This document shows positions 1-8,999 of a DNA stretch of 64,000 nucleotides, in pieces; position 1 is the first letter of the stretch, and every line of letters starts with the position of its first letter. This DNA comes from Tautonia rosea (GTDB lineage Bacteria > Planctomycetota > Planctomycetia > Isosphaerales > Isosphaeraceae). The stretch lies in assembly GCF_012958305.1 (NCBI RefSeq), contig NZ_JABBYO010000020.1, forward strand, positions 1 through 64,000, written 5' to 3'. The position numbers were made by a program, and so were the translations under genes. Below the pieces are notes generated by a model. That model was given only the letters and a program-made list of their open reading frames with translations, made no database searches and was not told where the DNA came from.

Positions 1-7
1 TCCGCAG

Positions 8-823
8 TCACAACCAGAAACTTCCGTGTCGGGACACTAGTCTTTGGCGCAGTCCGTTAGGTGTCCAGGGATTCCCTCTTTGGGTACGAAGTAGGGGACC
101 ATCGGGAAAGCGCCGCGCCATGACCTTCAAATAGTCGAGCCAGTATTTTGGGATATACAAGAGATATTGCTTACCCTTTGATCTCATCTTGGCAATGCCG
201 TTATTCCAATCAATGTGGCCTGCTTGCATGCAACATAACAAGTGTGGTCGCATTTCTGTACTATCCAACAATTGCATCATAATTCTCAAGTCGGGTGGCG
301 CTGCATCCAAGAGTCGTTTCACTTCATCGTCAGTCAGTAGCAGTGTCCGGCGCTCCATTGAGGGCTTGTGAACACCAGCAACCGGATTCTCTGCAATCAG
401 CTTCTCGCGCTCACACCAATTCAAGAATGCGTTCACAACAGTCAGAACACCACACGCGCCACTGCTCGACCAGCCTTGCTCTCTCGACCAGAACTCTAAT
501 TGCCCTGGCGTCAGTTATTCAGGCGCGTACGTCCCGAATCTCTTGCGGAACTTTGAGAGTCGAGCCTTTGCTACCACCCAACTATTTTTTGAGCGCGTAG
601 CCTTGCAATAAGCAAGATAAACATCTACTAGTGCATCCAGTGTGCGCGGCTTTTCTTGCTCATGCGGCGAGTTTGAAGTAATGGGCAGCTTAGTTCCGGT
701 CAGACTATGGAACTTTTCCCATGCTGTTTTTTCGTCTTTGCCGAGATTGATTTGCTTGCCTTGATGGTAAACAAACCAACAGTCTCGATCGGATGTGAAC
801 CAAGGTTTTGCTTTCCGTGCCAT
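8..823 (-). pseudogene. Tyrosine site-specific integrase, disrupted
   Basis: The first block (823 down to 515) starts MARKAKPWFTSDRDCW and looks like the N-terminal and SAM-like DNA-binding part of a phage-type integrase. An in-frame TAA at 515-517 interrupts it after FGTYAPE. The same frame reads on through LTPGQLEFWSREQGW and NAFLNWCEREKLIAENPV into a catalytic-domain start with the box I Arg in STEMRP. The frame stops at position 8 after GLRQRLVSRHG, before any HxxR box or catalytic Tyr, so the C-terminal third is missing or shifted. A CAA-to-TAA change is the simplest origin of the internal stop, because Gln fits there. The gene lies 86 bp beyond the 3' end of tRNA-Arg, the usual place for a tRNA-targeting integrase. 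It is almost certainly inactive unless the stop is read through. Confidence 0.8.
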
Positions 824-908
824 GATTCTATGCCGTTGGCACAGAACCCGACGCGATGCCCTGCCAGTTGCCCTAGGCGTAAGTCCCTACAGTGTAAAGA
901 CTTCTGAA

Positions 909-982
909 TATGCCCGGCAGGATTTGAACCTGCAACCTTTAGCTCCGGAGGCTAACGCTCTATCCAATTGAGCTACGGGCAC
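909..982 (-). tRNA. tRNA-Arg(CCG)
   Basis: The reverse complement folds as a 74-nt cloverleaf. The acceptor strand GTGCCCG pairs with CGGGCAT (one G-U end pair). The D arm is GCTC...GAGC, the anticodon stem TTAGC/GCTAA encloses loop CTCCGGA giving anticodon CCG, and the T arm is GCAGG/CCTGC with TTCAAAT. No CCA is encoded. Its 3' end faces the disrupted integrase, so it is the probable attachment site of the element that runs off the left edge. Confidence 0.93.
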
Positions 983-1158
983 GTCTTATCTCAAGTATTG
1001 TTTCGATTGTGAACGCTGTGTCAAGCGGGTGGTGGGCAGTTGGTAAGGCAGGTCGAGCGGAAAAACGGGCAGGAGTGGCTGAGAACCAAAGGCAGTGAGG
1101 GAAGGGAGGAAGCGGTGAGCGCTGAGGAGGGGGTCAGCGCCCACCGGGACGCGTTCGG

Positions 1159-2007
1159 TCAGGATGAGGATTCCGAGGTTCCAAGTCGGCGCAGGGGGGT
1201 GTCGGAGAGCCAGCGTCGTAGGGTGATGAACCAGGAAACGCCCATGTAAAAGGCGGGGTAAAACAGTGAGATCAGGGTCAGGGTCCGGATCTCGGTCGTC
1301 CAGACGGGGGGCGAGTCGGACGGCATTCGCCAGAGGATCCAGATCAAGAGGAAGGTCCAGGGAACGGCCAGAAAGTTGCTCAGCATGTTGAGCCGTCCCG
1401 GCTGTGAGGGGTAAAGGTAGCGGCTCGGGATGAACGTCAAGAATCCGAACAGAATGAGGGTTGCCAGAGCCGCCCACTCGGGGATGGGAAGGACGTAAAG
1501 GTAAAAGGCGACGACATTCCAGTGAGAAGGGAAGCCGAGGAAATAGCCGTCGTCGGTCTTGGCCTCGACCTGGCAAAAGCCATAGGCGCTGGCCAGCAGC
1601 GGAAGCAAGAGCCAGGCTTCCAGGCCGGCGGGCAGAATCTCGGCTCGCCAGATGAGCAGCAGAGGCAGAAACGTGTAGGTCAGGAAGTCGGTCAGATCGT
1701 CGAGCTTTCGGCCGTCGAAGTTCGGCAAGACGCGTTTCACACCGACACCTCGGGCCATCGTGCCGTCGGTGGCGTCGACGAGGGTGGCGAGAAGCATCAA
1801 GGCGAACGACCAGCGGAACGCGTCGGCATCGCCTCGCACCAGAAGCACGGCGATGGAGGCGGCGATTACCAGACCGAGGGCCGTGTAGAGATGCACGCCC
1901 CAGGCCATGACGGTGCGGATCGGGTCTCCGGCACCCGGACGGCGCTGGTCGGCGTTTGGCTCGTCGGTGGTCAAGTTCTCTCCCATCAAGGATTCTCGGG
2001 ATGTCAT
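1159..2007 (-). CDS. pcs: Phosphatidylcholine synthase-like CDP-alcohol phosphatidyltransferase
   Basis: Predicted integral-membrane enzyme of 282 residues that condenses CDP-diacylglycerol with an alcohol, most likely choline, releasing CMP. The active-site signature is complete: D78, D81-G82, A85-R86, then twelve residues, G99, D103 and D107. The twelve-residue gap before G99 is characteristic of bacterial phosphatidylcholine synthases; other CDP-alcohol transferases have eight. About eight hydrophobic segments follow from residue 38 onward. A GGGAGG ribosome-binding site precedes the ATG at 2007. The start overlaps the stop of the upstream permease (ATGA), so the two genes are translationally coupled. 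The choline substrate is inferred from the motif and the neighbour; phosphatidylglycerol or inositol synthesis is less likely. Confidence 0.82.
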   Translation of the reverse strand: MTSRESLMGENLTTDEPNADQRRPGAGDPIRTVMAWGVHLYTALGLVIAASIAVLLVRGDADAFRWSFALMLLATLVDATDGTMARGVGVKRVLPNFDGRKLDDLTDFLTYTFLPLLLIWRAEILPAGLEAWLLLPLLASAYGFCQVEAKTDDGYFLGFPSHWNVVAFYLYVLPIPEWAALATLILFGFLTFIPSRYLYPSQPGRLNMLSNFLAVPWTFLLIWILWRMPSDSPPVWTTEIRTLTLISLFYPAFYMGVSWFITLRRWLSDTPLRRLGTSESSS

Positions 2008-3590
2008 CCTCGTTCGCCTCCCTCAGGATCAAGCACCATCGTCGCCGGCGCGAGTGTGACGGGCGCGCGGTGGGTTTCCAGAACGCCGGTCTTGTGTCGG
2101 CGGACCAGCCAGTAATACGATCCCCCGGCCAGTAGCATGGCGGCCGTCGCCAGCGGGGCACTGTAACGCCGGGCCGTTTCGGTTCCGTAAATTTCCGAGC
2201 GGGGCCAGGACAGGTTCACGATCACGAAAATGCCCCAGACCACAGCCAGGAAGTTGACAAGCAGCCCCCATCGTCCCATCGAGAAGGCATCGGAGAAGTG
2301 GTGCGGGTGAGCCCCCCGATACGCCTTGCGGAGCCGCCGAGACAGCAGCGGCGCCGTTACCAGCAAATACGCAAGGTTCGCCCAGACAATCGCCACCGAG
2401 GCCATAACCTCGATCACCTGCGGGTAGTTGACGTTAACCACCAGCATCAGGATGGCGCACGCTCCGAGGAACACGGCCGGCCAAGTGGGTGTCCGAGACG
2501 TCTCGGAGATATGGGCGAGGGTCTCGGAGAACGGCAGGTTGTTATCCCTCGCCATCGCGAACATCAACCGAACAGCTGCGGCGTGCACGGTCAGGGTGCA
2601 GACGGTAATGGCCACGACCAGCAGGCAAAGCAAGGGGCGGCCCAGCCGTTCTCCCAGCACTTGCTTGATCACATACGGCATGCCGCCACTGACCATTCCG
2701 AGCTGTGGGTCGGCCGGATTCTCGACGGCGCAGAGGGCGGTGACAATCAGCAAGGCTCCGACCAGACCGACTGAGCCCAGCGCGAGCAAGATTGCTCGCG
2801 GAGCACGGCGTCTCGGGTTGTCGGTTTCCTCGGCGAGCGATCCAGCGGTGTCGAAGCCGTACATCACATAAGTTGCCGGCAAGGCCGCGGCCAGAAACGC
2901 GCCAAGAATGCCCAGCGATCGCCCTTCTCCCAGGCCCTCGACGTTGAGGACGATGGCCGGCCCCCGCCGCGCCGCGAAGGCCATCAAGGCCACAAGCAAG
3001 ATCGCTCCAACGATCTCGGCAAAGACCCCCGCATTGTTGATTCGGGAGAGCAATCGAACGCCGACCGAATTCACAATCGTGCTGAAGACAATCAGGATGC
3101 AACCGAGGAGTACGGCGTTCTTCGCGGCGTCTTCCGCATTGGCGGCCGAACCAATGATCTGAAATCCGGACCAAAGCTGCGGCAGCGTGATCTGGAGCGC
3201 CAGGGCGACCGCGGCCAACGTAATGCCCGAGCATGCCAGATACACCCAGCCGGCCATCCAGCCCACACCCGCCGATCCAATGTGCTTGGACCACTGGTAA
3301 ACCCCCCCGGACAGGGGATACCGGGCCGCCAGTTCGGCAAAGCAGAGCGCCACCAGGAACTGCCCGAGAAAGACCGTCGGCCAGGTCCAGAAGAAGGCCG
3401 GTCCACCTGCGGCGTAGCCCATGTAAAAGAGCTGAGGCAGGCCGGTCAGGATTGACAGATACGAGAAGCCGACGGCAAACGAGGAGAAGCTCCCCAGGGT
3501 CCGGTCAAGCTTCTGCCGGTACCCGAAGCCGGCCAGTTCGTGGGTGTCTTCGGTGTGTGCCTCCTGAGACACGCGGGAGATCCTCGTCAC
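2004..3590 (-). CDS. APC-superfamily amino acid/amine/choline permease
   Basis: A 528-residue membrane protein with about twelve hydrophobic segments. It opens with a polar N-terminus and then GFGYRQKLDRTLGSFSSFAV, a pattern typical of the amino acid/choline transporter branch of the APC superfamily (relatives include GABA and choline permeases). TM1 contains the unwound region seen in that fold, and FAELAARYPLSGGVYQW is the conserved TM3 stretch. The start is GTG; no in-frame ATG lies nearby. Its stop overlaps the start of the phosphatidylcholine synthase gene. The function is therefore inferred as uptake of choline or a related quaternary amine for lipid synthesis, although an amino-acid substrate cannot be excluded. 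Confidence 0.8.
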   Translation of the reverse strand: MTRISRVSQEAHTEDTHELAGFGYRQKLDRTLGSFSSFAVGFSYLSILTGLPQLFYMGYAAGGPAFFWTWPTVFLGQFLVALCFAELAARYPLSGGVYQWSKHIGSAGVGWMAGWVYLACSGITLAAVALALQITLPQLWSGFQIIGSAANAEDAAKNAVLLGCILIVFSTIVNSVGVRLLSRINNAGVFAEIVGAILLVALMAFAARRGPAIVLNVEGLGEGRSLGILGAFLAAALPATYVMYGFDTAGSLAEETDNPRRRAPRAILLALGSVGLVGALLIVTALCAVENPADPQLGMVSGGMPYVIKQVLGERLGRPLLCLLVVAITVCTLTVHAAAVRLMFAMARDNNLPFSETLAHISETSRTPTWPAVFLGACAILMLVVNVNYPQVIEVMASVAIVWANLAYLLVTAPLLSRRLRKAYRGAHPHHFSDAFSMGRWGLLVNFLAVVWGIFVIVNLSWPRSEIYGTETARRYSAPLATAAMLLAGGSYYWLVRRHKTGVLETHRAPVTLAPATMVLDPEGGERG

Positions 3591-4447
3591 AGGTCATTCG
3601 GGGAGTACAAACGATGAACGCGGCAAGAAGGAACCATAACGTTTTAGCATAGACTGCGTCAGATTGCGCGACGAGTTGTTCGCGCGCACGTCCTTTGCCA
3701 GCAACCTTGAGGTCTCCCCTCCCTCGGTGTTGATTGCTCACTAAACCCTTACGACCCAGTTGAGCGGAACCCTTGCGGAGCCGGGGAATGCGTTTTACGA
3801 TTGATTGGGTTGATTTCGGATTGTCTTGCAGTTCAATGATTGGTCGCATTGGGCACGGGTATGCCGCACCTGTCGGTGCTCTTTAAAATTTGGCTGCTGT
3901 TTCGGATCGTGGTCTGTCCCTGTTTGACAGGGGAGAATTTTCACGACTGGTCGTCGCTTGCCTTTTACCGATGGGCAGGAGCGGCCACGATTCCCTCAGA
4001 TGACCTGTCTGATCCCTTCTCGGTGCCCGACTTCGGGCCCTGTCTCTGCGACGGCGCCCTCACGTCGACCTGCTCCCCTTGTTGGATCAACGACCGCTCC
4101 GGCGAGTTTCTGGACGAGTGGGCGATTCCTCTGGTCCGATCTGTCGATCTCGCTGTCGCCCATCTCAATGAGCGTCTTGTCATCGCGACGCGCCGAAACA
4201 GTGCGCTCTCCGTGCGCGCGATGCTGCAGAATTTCCGCTGCTAGACGCGGCTCCTCCCCTTTCTTCCCGCGAATCCCGGCATCCGCTCCGATGCAGGGGC
4301 TTTTCGCTCGTCGGGATCTGTTCCCCCCTTTCCCGATACCCGGGTCTCGATCGTCACGCCGATCGCTCCAGGTCTCGCGTCTGGTGATCGGCAGTTGAAG
4401 CGCCTTCCCCACCCGAGACATTCTCCGGACCCAAAAGGACCTTTGTC
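3591..4447. other. 857 bp intergenic region, no recognised gene
   Basis: The gap separates the divergent permease and RND efflux operons. Open frames of up to about 145 codons exist on both strands, but their residue composition is that of overlapping random frames and none shows a domain, signal peptide or good ribosome-binding site. It presumably carries the promoters of both operons and possibly a long leader for the metal-efflux genes. No regulator gene for the efflux system lies here. Confidence 0.6.
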
Positions 4448-5746
4448 ATGAGTCGCATGTTCTCATGGCTCGGCAACCTGATTGCCTATGCCGTGATCGC
4501 TGTCATCTTGCTCGCGGTGCTTCGACCGGATCTGGTCGAGATTCCAAGCCTCTGGAGCATGCTGGGCGAGCCCGAATCCGAGGCCGAGGAAACAACCGGC
4601 ATGATCGTCGTCGAGGATGCCACGTCAGAGGATGAAGACACAGAGTCGACCTCGTCTGCGAGCAGCGACACCCCGCAGTATCACACCGCCGTCCGGCTTT
4701 CGTCTCCGGAGGTAGCGCAACGCATCGGTATGCAAACGGCGACGGCCGAACGCCGAACGCTCGTCGAACGTGTCGAGGGGAACGCCGAGACGGAATATGA
4801 CGGCCACCGCTATGCCGAGATCGTCCCTCGGGTTGCCTGCGTGGTCCGGGAGGTGTTGGCGGATCACGGGACCAAATGTCAGCCCGGAGATCGCCTGGCC
4901 GTGGTGGATTCGGCAGAGGTCGGAACGGCGAAGGCCAATTACCTCTCCGCCCGAGCCATGGCGGAGTTGGCCGAGGCGACCCTGGAACGCACGATCACCC
5001 TCTCGGCCAGCGACGCGCTCCCGAAGGCCCGGGAACTCGAAGCCCGAGCCACCTTGAACACGGCCCGAGCCGACCTGCTCGGAGCCACTCAACGGCTTCG
5101 CAATTTCGGGTTCACCGAAGCGGATCTCGACCAAATTGCCGCAACGAACGACACCTCCTCCCTGCTAGACGTGATTGCCCCGATCGAAGGGACCATCGTC
5201 GATGTTCATGCCGTGATCGGCGAAGCGTTGGAGCCGAGAACGGTCATGTTCCTCCTCACGGACCTCTCGACCCTCTGGGCCTGGATCGACGTCCCCGAGG
5301 CCGAATACAGCCTGGTCAGCCGGGGGCAATCGGTGACCTTCGACACAAAGGTCGGATCCGAGTCCCCATCCGAGGGAATAGTCGAATGGGTCGATACGTC
5401 GATCGATCCGGTGACACGCACCGTTCGCGTGCTCGCCGAGTTGGAGAATCCCGAGGGACGGCTCCGAGCCAAGCAGTTTGGCTGGGGTTCAATCGCGGTG
5501 GCCAAGCCCCGGGAATCGGTGGTCATCCCGCGAGAGGCGGTGCAGGTGGTTGCCCCGGGCACAACGGTCGTCTTCCTCGACCACGCCGACGGCTCCTTTC
5601 TCCCCCGTCAAGTGGAGATTCGGTCGATCCGGGAGCCTGGCATGGTGGAAGTTGTGCAAGGTCTGCAACCGGGGGAAACGGTGGTCACCACGGGGGCCTT
5701 CTTCCTGATGTCGGAACTTCGCCGCGAGGAAATGGCGGGCGACTGA
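4448..5746 (+). CDS. czcB: RND efflux periplasmic adaptor (CzcB/CusB type)
   Basis: A 432-residue membrane-fusion protein that links the inner-membrane RND pump to an outer-membrane channel. Residues 8-26 form one transmembrane anchor, followed by an acidic, Ser/Glu-rich linker to about residue 75. Then come the barrel-sandwich half-motif (EIVPRVACVVREVLADHGTK), a helical hairpin around residues 150-220, the second lipoyl half (VIAPIEGTIVDVHAVIGE) and the beta-barrel and membrane-proximal domains. The end, GLQPGETVVTTGAFFLMSEL, is typical of heavy-metal adaptors. It lies 42 bp upstream of the pump gene in the same direction. There are no Met- or His-rich metal-binding tails, so the metal cannot be assigned from this protein. 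Confidence 0.88.
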   Translation: MSRMFSWLGNLIAYAVIAVILLAVLRPDLVEIPSLWSMLGEPESEAEETTGMIVVEDATSEDEDTESTSSASSDTPQYHTAVRLSSPEVAQRIGMQTATAERRTLVERVEGNAETEYDGHRYAEIVPRVACVVREVLADHGTKCQPGDRLAVVDSAEVGTAKANYLSARAMAELAEATLERTITLSASDALPKARELEARATLNTARADLLGATQRLRNFGFTEADLDQIAATNDTSSLLDVIAPIEGTIVDVHAVIGEALEPRTVMFLLTDLSTLWAWIDVPEAEYSLVSRGQSVTFDTKVGSESPSEGIVEWVDTSIDPVTRTVRVLAELENPEGRLRAKQFGWGSIAVAKPRESVVIPREAVQVVAPGTTVVFLDHADGSFLPRQVEIRSIREPGMVEVVQGLQPGETVVTTGAFFLMSELRREEMAGD

Positions 5747-5788
5747 TCATGTGATGTTTCGAACCGGCCTCCTGCCAGGACCTCCCCC

Positions 5789-8700
5789 ATGCTCAATGCA
5801 CTGATCAATGCAAGTTTGAATAACCGTTTTTTCATCTTGATGGCAACGCTGATCCTCGTGCTCGTGGGGGTGAATTCGGCGTTGAAGTTACCGCTTGACG
5901 CCTTCCCGGACACGACGCCGAACCAGGTGCAGATCAACACCGTGGCCCCCGCGCTGTCTCCAGAGCAGATCGAGCTGCTGGTGACTTACCCGGTCGAGCT
6001 TTCGCTCGGAGGGCTGAAGGGACTTCAGGAGGTCCGATCGGTTTCGAAGTTCGGCCTCTCGCAGGTGGTGGCGATCTTCGACGACTCGACGAACATCTAC
6101 TTCGCTCGCCAGCAAATCACCGAACGACTCACCGGCTTGAAGTTGCCCGAGGGGATCGAGCCTCCTGAGATGGGGCCGGTCGCCACGGGCCTGGGAGAAA
6201 TCTTTCACTATTACCTCGAAAGTCATGTTTACGATCTCACCGAATTGCGAACGTTGCACGACTGGGTCGTCCGCCCTCGATTAATGCGGGTGGATGGGAT
6301 TGCCGAGGTCAACACGCTCGGCGGCCTGGCCAAGCAGTACGAGGTCCAGATCGACCCGTCCTTGCTGGCGAAGTACAACCTGACCTTCGACGACATCTCA
6401 CAAACACTCCAAGAGAACAACCAGAATGTCGGCGGCGGCCCAGTCGACCAGGGGGGACAGATTGCCCTGATTCAGGGGGTCGGCCTTGTCCAATCGACGG
6501 AAGAGATCGCCGACCTCGTCATTACTTCGGTCGAAGGGGTCCCAATTCGAATCCGGGACGTGGCCAACGTGACCATCGGCCATGCGATCCGCCGGGGAGG
6601 CACCACGGCCGAGGGCCAGGGAGAGGTCGTGCTCGGGCTCGCCTTCATGCGAATGGGCGAGAATTCGAGAGACGTCACCCTGGCCATCGAGGCGGCGATG
6701 GACGAGGTCCGCAAACTCCTGCCCGAAGGGGTCGAAGTCGTCGTCGTTTACCGACGGACCGACTTGATCAACCGAGTCTTGCACACGGTCGAGGCAAATC
6801 TGTTCGAGGGGGCGATTCTCGTCATCGCCGTCCTGTTTGCCTTTCTCGGGAACCTGCGAGCCGGTCTGATCGTTGCCTCGGCGATCCCGCTTTCCATGAT
6901 CTTCGCGCTGTCGATGATGCAGCGGGTCGGGATCGCCGGCAGCCTGATGAGCCTCGGGGCGATCGACTTCGGTCTGGTGGTGGATAGCTCGGTGGTAATG
7001 GTCGAAAACTGCGTCCGCCGGCTCTCGGAAGACCGTACCAACCGCTCGAAAATCGAAATCGTGCGGCAAGCGGCCATCGAGGTCCGCAAGCCCACCATGT
7101 TCGGCGAACTGATCATTATCATTGTATATCTGCCGATCTTGACGCTTGAAGGGGTCGAGGGGAAGCTGTTCCGTCCGATGGCCCTGACGGTGGTCTTCGC
7201 CCTGGTCGGCTCCATGATCCTCTCACTCACCCTGATGCCGGTCCTCGCCTCGCTCGGCCTGTCCAAAGGGAAGGAGGAGAAGGAAACGATCCTCGACCGC
7301 ATCGCCCTCTGGGTCTACCGGCCGATCCTTCGTCTCTCGCTGAAGAACCCTCTCACAACCCTTCTGGCCGCCGTGACCCTGATGGCGGTGATGATTCGGC
7401 TGGCCCTCGGGCTCGGCTCGGAGTTCATCCCCCGGCTCGGCGAAGGGGCAATCGTCTTCAACACCGTCCGCTTGGCGAGCGTCAGTTACGACGAGTCGCA
7501 ACGCTACGGCACCGAACTGGAACGGATCCTCCTGGAGGAGTTCCCCGACGAGATCGACCACATCTGGACCCGGATCGGCACCGCCGAGGTCGCGACCGAC
7601 CCCATGGGCCTGGAGCTGAGCGACGTCTTCGTCACGCTCCGGCCGAGGGAGAAGTGGATCCGGGCTTCGACCCAGGAAGAACTCGTGGATGCAATGGCCG
7701 ACGTCGTCGAGCAATTGCCCGGCAACGATGCGGTCTTCAGCCAACCGATCGAGCAGCGGATCAATGAGATGATCGCCGGCATCCGCGCCGATCTCGGTGT
7801 CAAACTTTTCGGTGACGATCTGGAGGTGCTTCAGGCGAAAGCGGGCGAGATTGCCGAGATTCTGGAAGCGATCCCTGGGGCGGCCGACGTCAGCGTCGAA
7901 CAGGTGACCGGGTTGCCGGTGCTCCGTATCGTCGTTGATCGGTCGGCCCTGGCCCGACACGGAGTCCCGGGGCGCGTGGTCCTCGATGCGGTTCGGGCCG
8001 TCGGGGGCATCCCCGTCGGCGAGATTTATGCCGAGGAAGGAGGACGCCGCTTCCCCCTGGTCATCCGCTTGCCCCAACGGTACCGCGATCATCCCGATGC
8101 CTTGCAAGCGATCCTCATCCCGACCGCCTCCGGGGCTCGCATCCCCCTGGATCGGCTCGTTCGCTTCGAGGAGACGGTCGGCCCATCAACCATCCAGCGC
8201 GACTGGGGCCAACGTCGAATCGTCGTGCAATCGAACGTTCGCGGCCGTGATCTCGGGTCGTTCGTCGAGGAGGCCCAACGTCGGATCGAGGACGAACTGA
8301 CCCTGCCCGTCGGCTACTCCATCACCTGGGGAGGTCAGTTCGAGAACCTGATCCGGGCCCGGAACCGGCTATACCTGGTCGTTCCACTGGCGCTCGGGCT
8401 GACGCTGAGCCTGCTCTACCTAACGTTCGGCTCGGCCCGAGATGCGGCCTTGATCTTCACCGGAGTGCTCTTTGCGTCGAGCGGGGGAGTCTTCGGACTT
8501 TGGTCACGAGGCATGCCGTTTACCATCTCGGCAGGGGTGGGCTTCATTGCACTTTCCGGGGCCTCGATGCTGATGGGTCTGGTCCTCGTCAACGCGATTC
8601 GACATCGCATTGACAGTGGTGTCCCGAAAGATCAGGCGATCCGAGAGGCCGCGCTGGAGCGCTTACGGCCGGTCTTGATGACCGGGACGGTTGCCCTCCT

Positions 8701-8917
8701 GGGGTTCTTGCCCATGGCGACCTCCGAGCGATTCGGTGCCGAGGTGCAACGTCCGCTGGCCACGGTCGTCGTCGCCGGGATGGGATTCAGCACCTTGACC
8801 ACCATGGTCGTGCTGCCAATCCTCTACTCGCTCCTGGGACAGGGGCCTCGAAACGACCCCCACGATGCTCCCGAACCCGGGTCCGAGCCAGGCGCAGGGC
8901 CCTCTGCCAGCCCTTGA
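5789..8917 (+). CDS. czcA: Heavy-metal efflux RND pump (CzcA/CusA family)
   Basis: A full-length 1,042-residue proton-driven inner-membrane exporter. It has the twelve-helix RND layout with two large periplasmic loops and the family start PLDAFPDTTPNQVQI. The proton-relay signature in TM4 is intact: D393, D399 and E406 in AIDFGLVVDSSVVMVEN, matching the essential Asp/Asp/Glu set described for CzcA. The second porter region has INEMIAGIRADLGVKLFGDD, which resembles divalent-cation pumps (Co/Zn/Cd, Ni) more than the Cu/Ag pump CusA. The C-terminus has the usual GAEVQRPLATVVVAG. A divalent metal such as Zn, Co, Cd or Ni is therefore the likely substrate, by inference. The outer-membrane partner is encoded convergently just downstream. 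Confidence 0.92.
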   Translation: MLNALINASLNNRFFILMATLILVLVGVNSALKLPLDAFPDTTPNQVQINTVAPALSPEQIELLVTYPVELSLGGLKGLQEVRSVSKFGLSQVVAIFDDSTNIYFARQQITERLTGLKLPEGIEPPEMGPVATGLGEIFHYYLESHVYDLTELRTLHDWVVRPRLMRVDGIAEVNTLGGLAKQYEVQIDPSLLAKYNLTFDDISQTLQENNQNVGGGPVDQGGQIALIQGVGLVQSTEEIADLVITSVEGVPIRIRDVANVTIGHAIRRGGTTAEGQGEVVLGLAFMRMGENSRDVTLAIEAAMDEVRKLLPEGVEVVVVYRRTDLINRVLHTVEANLFEGAILVIAVLFAFLGNLRAGLIVASAIPLSMIFALSMMQRVGIAGSLMSLGAIDFGLVVDSSVVMVENCVRRLSEDRTNRSKIEIVRQAAIEVRKPTMFGELIIIIVYLPILTLEGVEGKLFRPMALTVVFALVGSMILSLTLMPVLASLGLSKGKEEKETILDRIALWVYRPILRLSLKNPLTTLLAAVTLMAVMIRLALGLGSEFIPRLGEGAIVFNTVRLASVSYDESQRYGTELERILLEEFPDEIDHIWTRIGTAEVATDPMGLELSDVFVTLRPREKWIRASTQEELVDAMADVVEQLPGNDAVFSQPIEQRINEMIAGIRADLGVKLFGDDLEVLQAKAGEIAEILEAIPGAADVSVEQVTGLPVLRIVVDRSALARHGVPGRVVLDAVRAVGGIPVGEIYAEEGGRRFPLVIRLPQRYRDHPDALQAILIPTASGARIPLDRLVRFEETVGPSTIQRDWGQRRIVVQSNVRGRDLGSFVEEAQRRIEDELTLPVGYSITWGGQFENLIRARNRLYLVVPLALGLTLSLLYLTFGSARDAALIFTGVLFASSGGVFGLWSRGMPFTISAGVGFIALSGASMLMGLVLVNAIRHRIDSGVPKDQAIREAALERLRPVLMTGTVALLGFLPMATSERFGAEVQRPLATVVVAGMGFSTLTTMVVLPILYSLLGQGPRNDPHDAPEPGSEPGAGPSASP

Positions 8918-8999
8918 GGGATGGCCCGTTTCGACCATTTCCCGCTGCTCGCCCCAATCCGTGACTGGAGGAGATCGCTCGGACTCAGGACAGCAATCC

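Noticed and set aside
3840-4421. Several 130-145 codon frames upstream of the RND operon
   Set aside because: They overlap on both strands, lack any motif or ribosome-binding site, and read as Arg/Ser/Pro-rich shadows.
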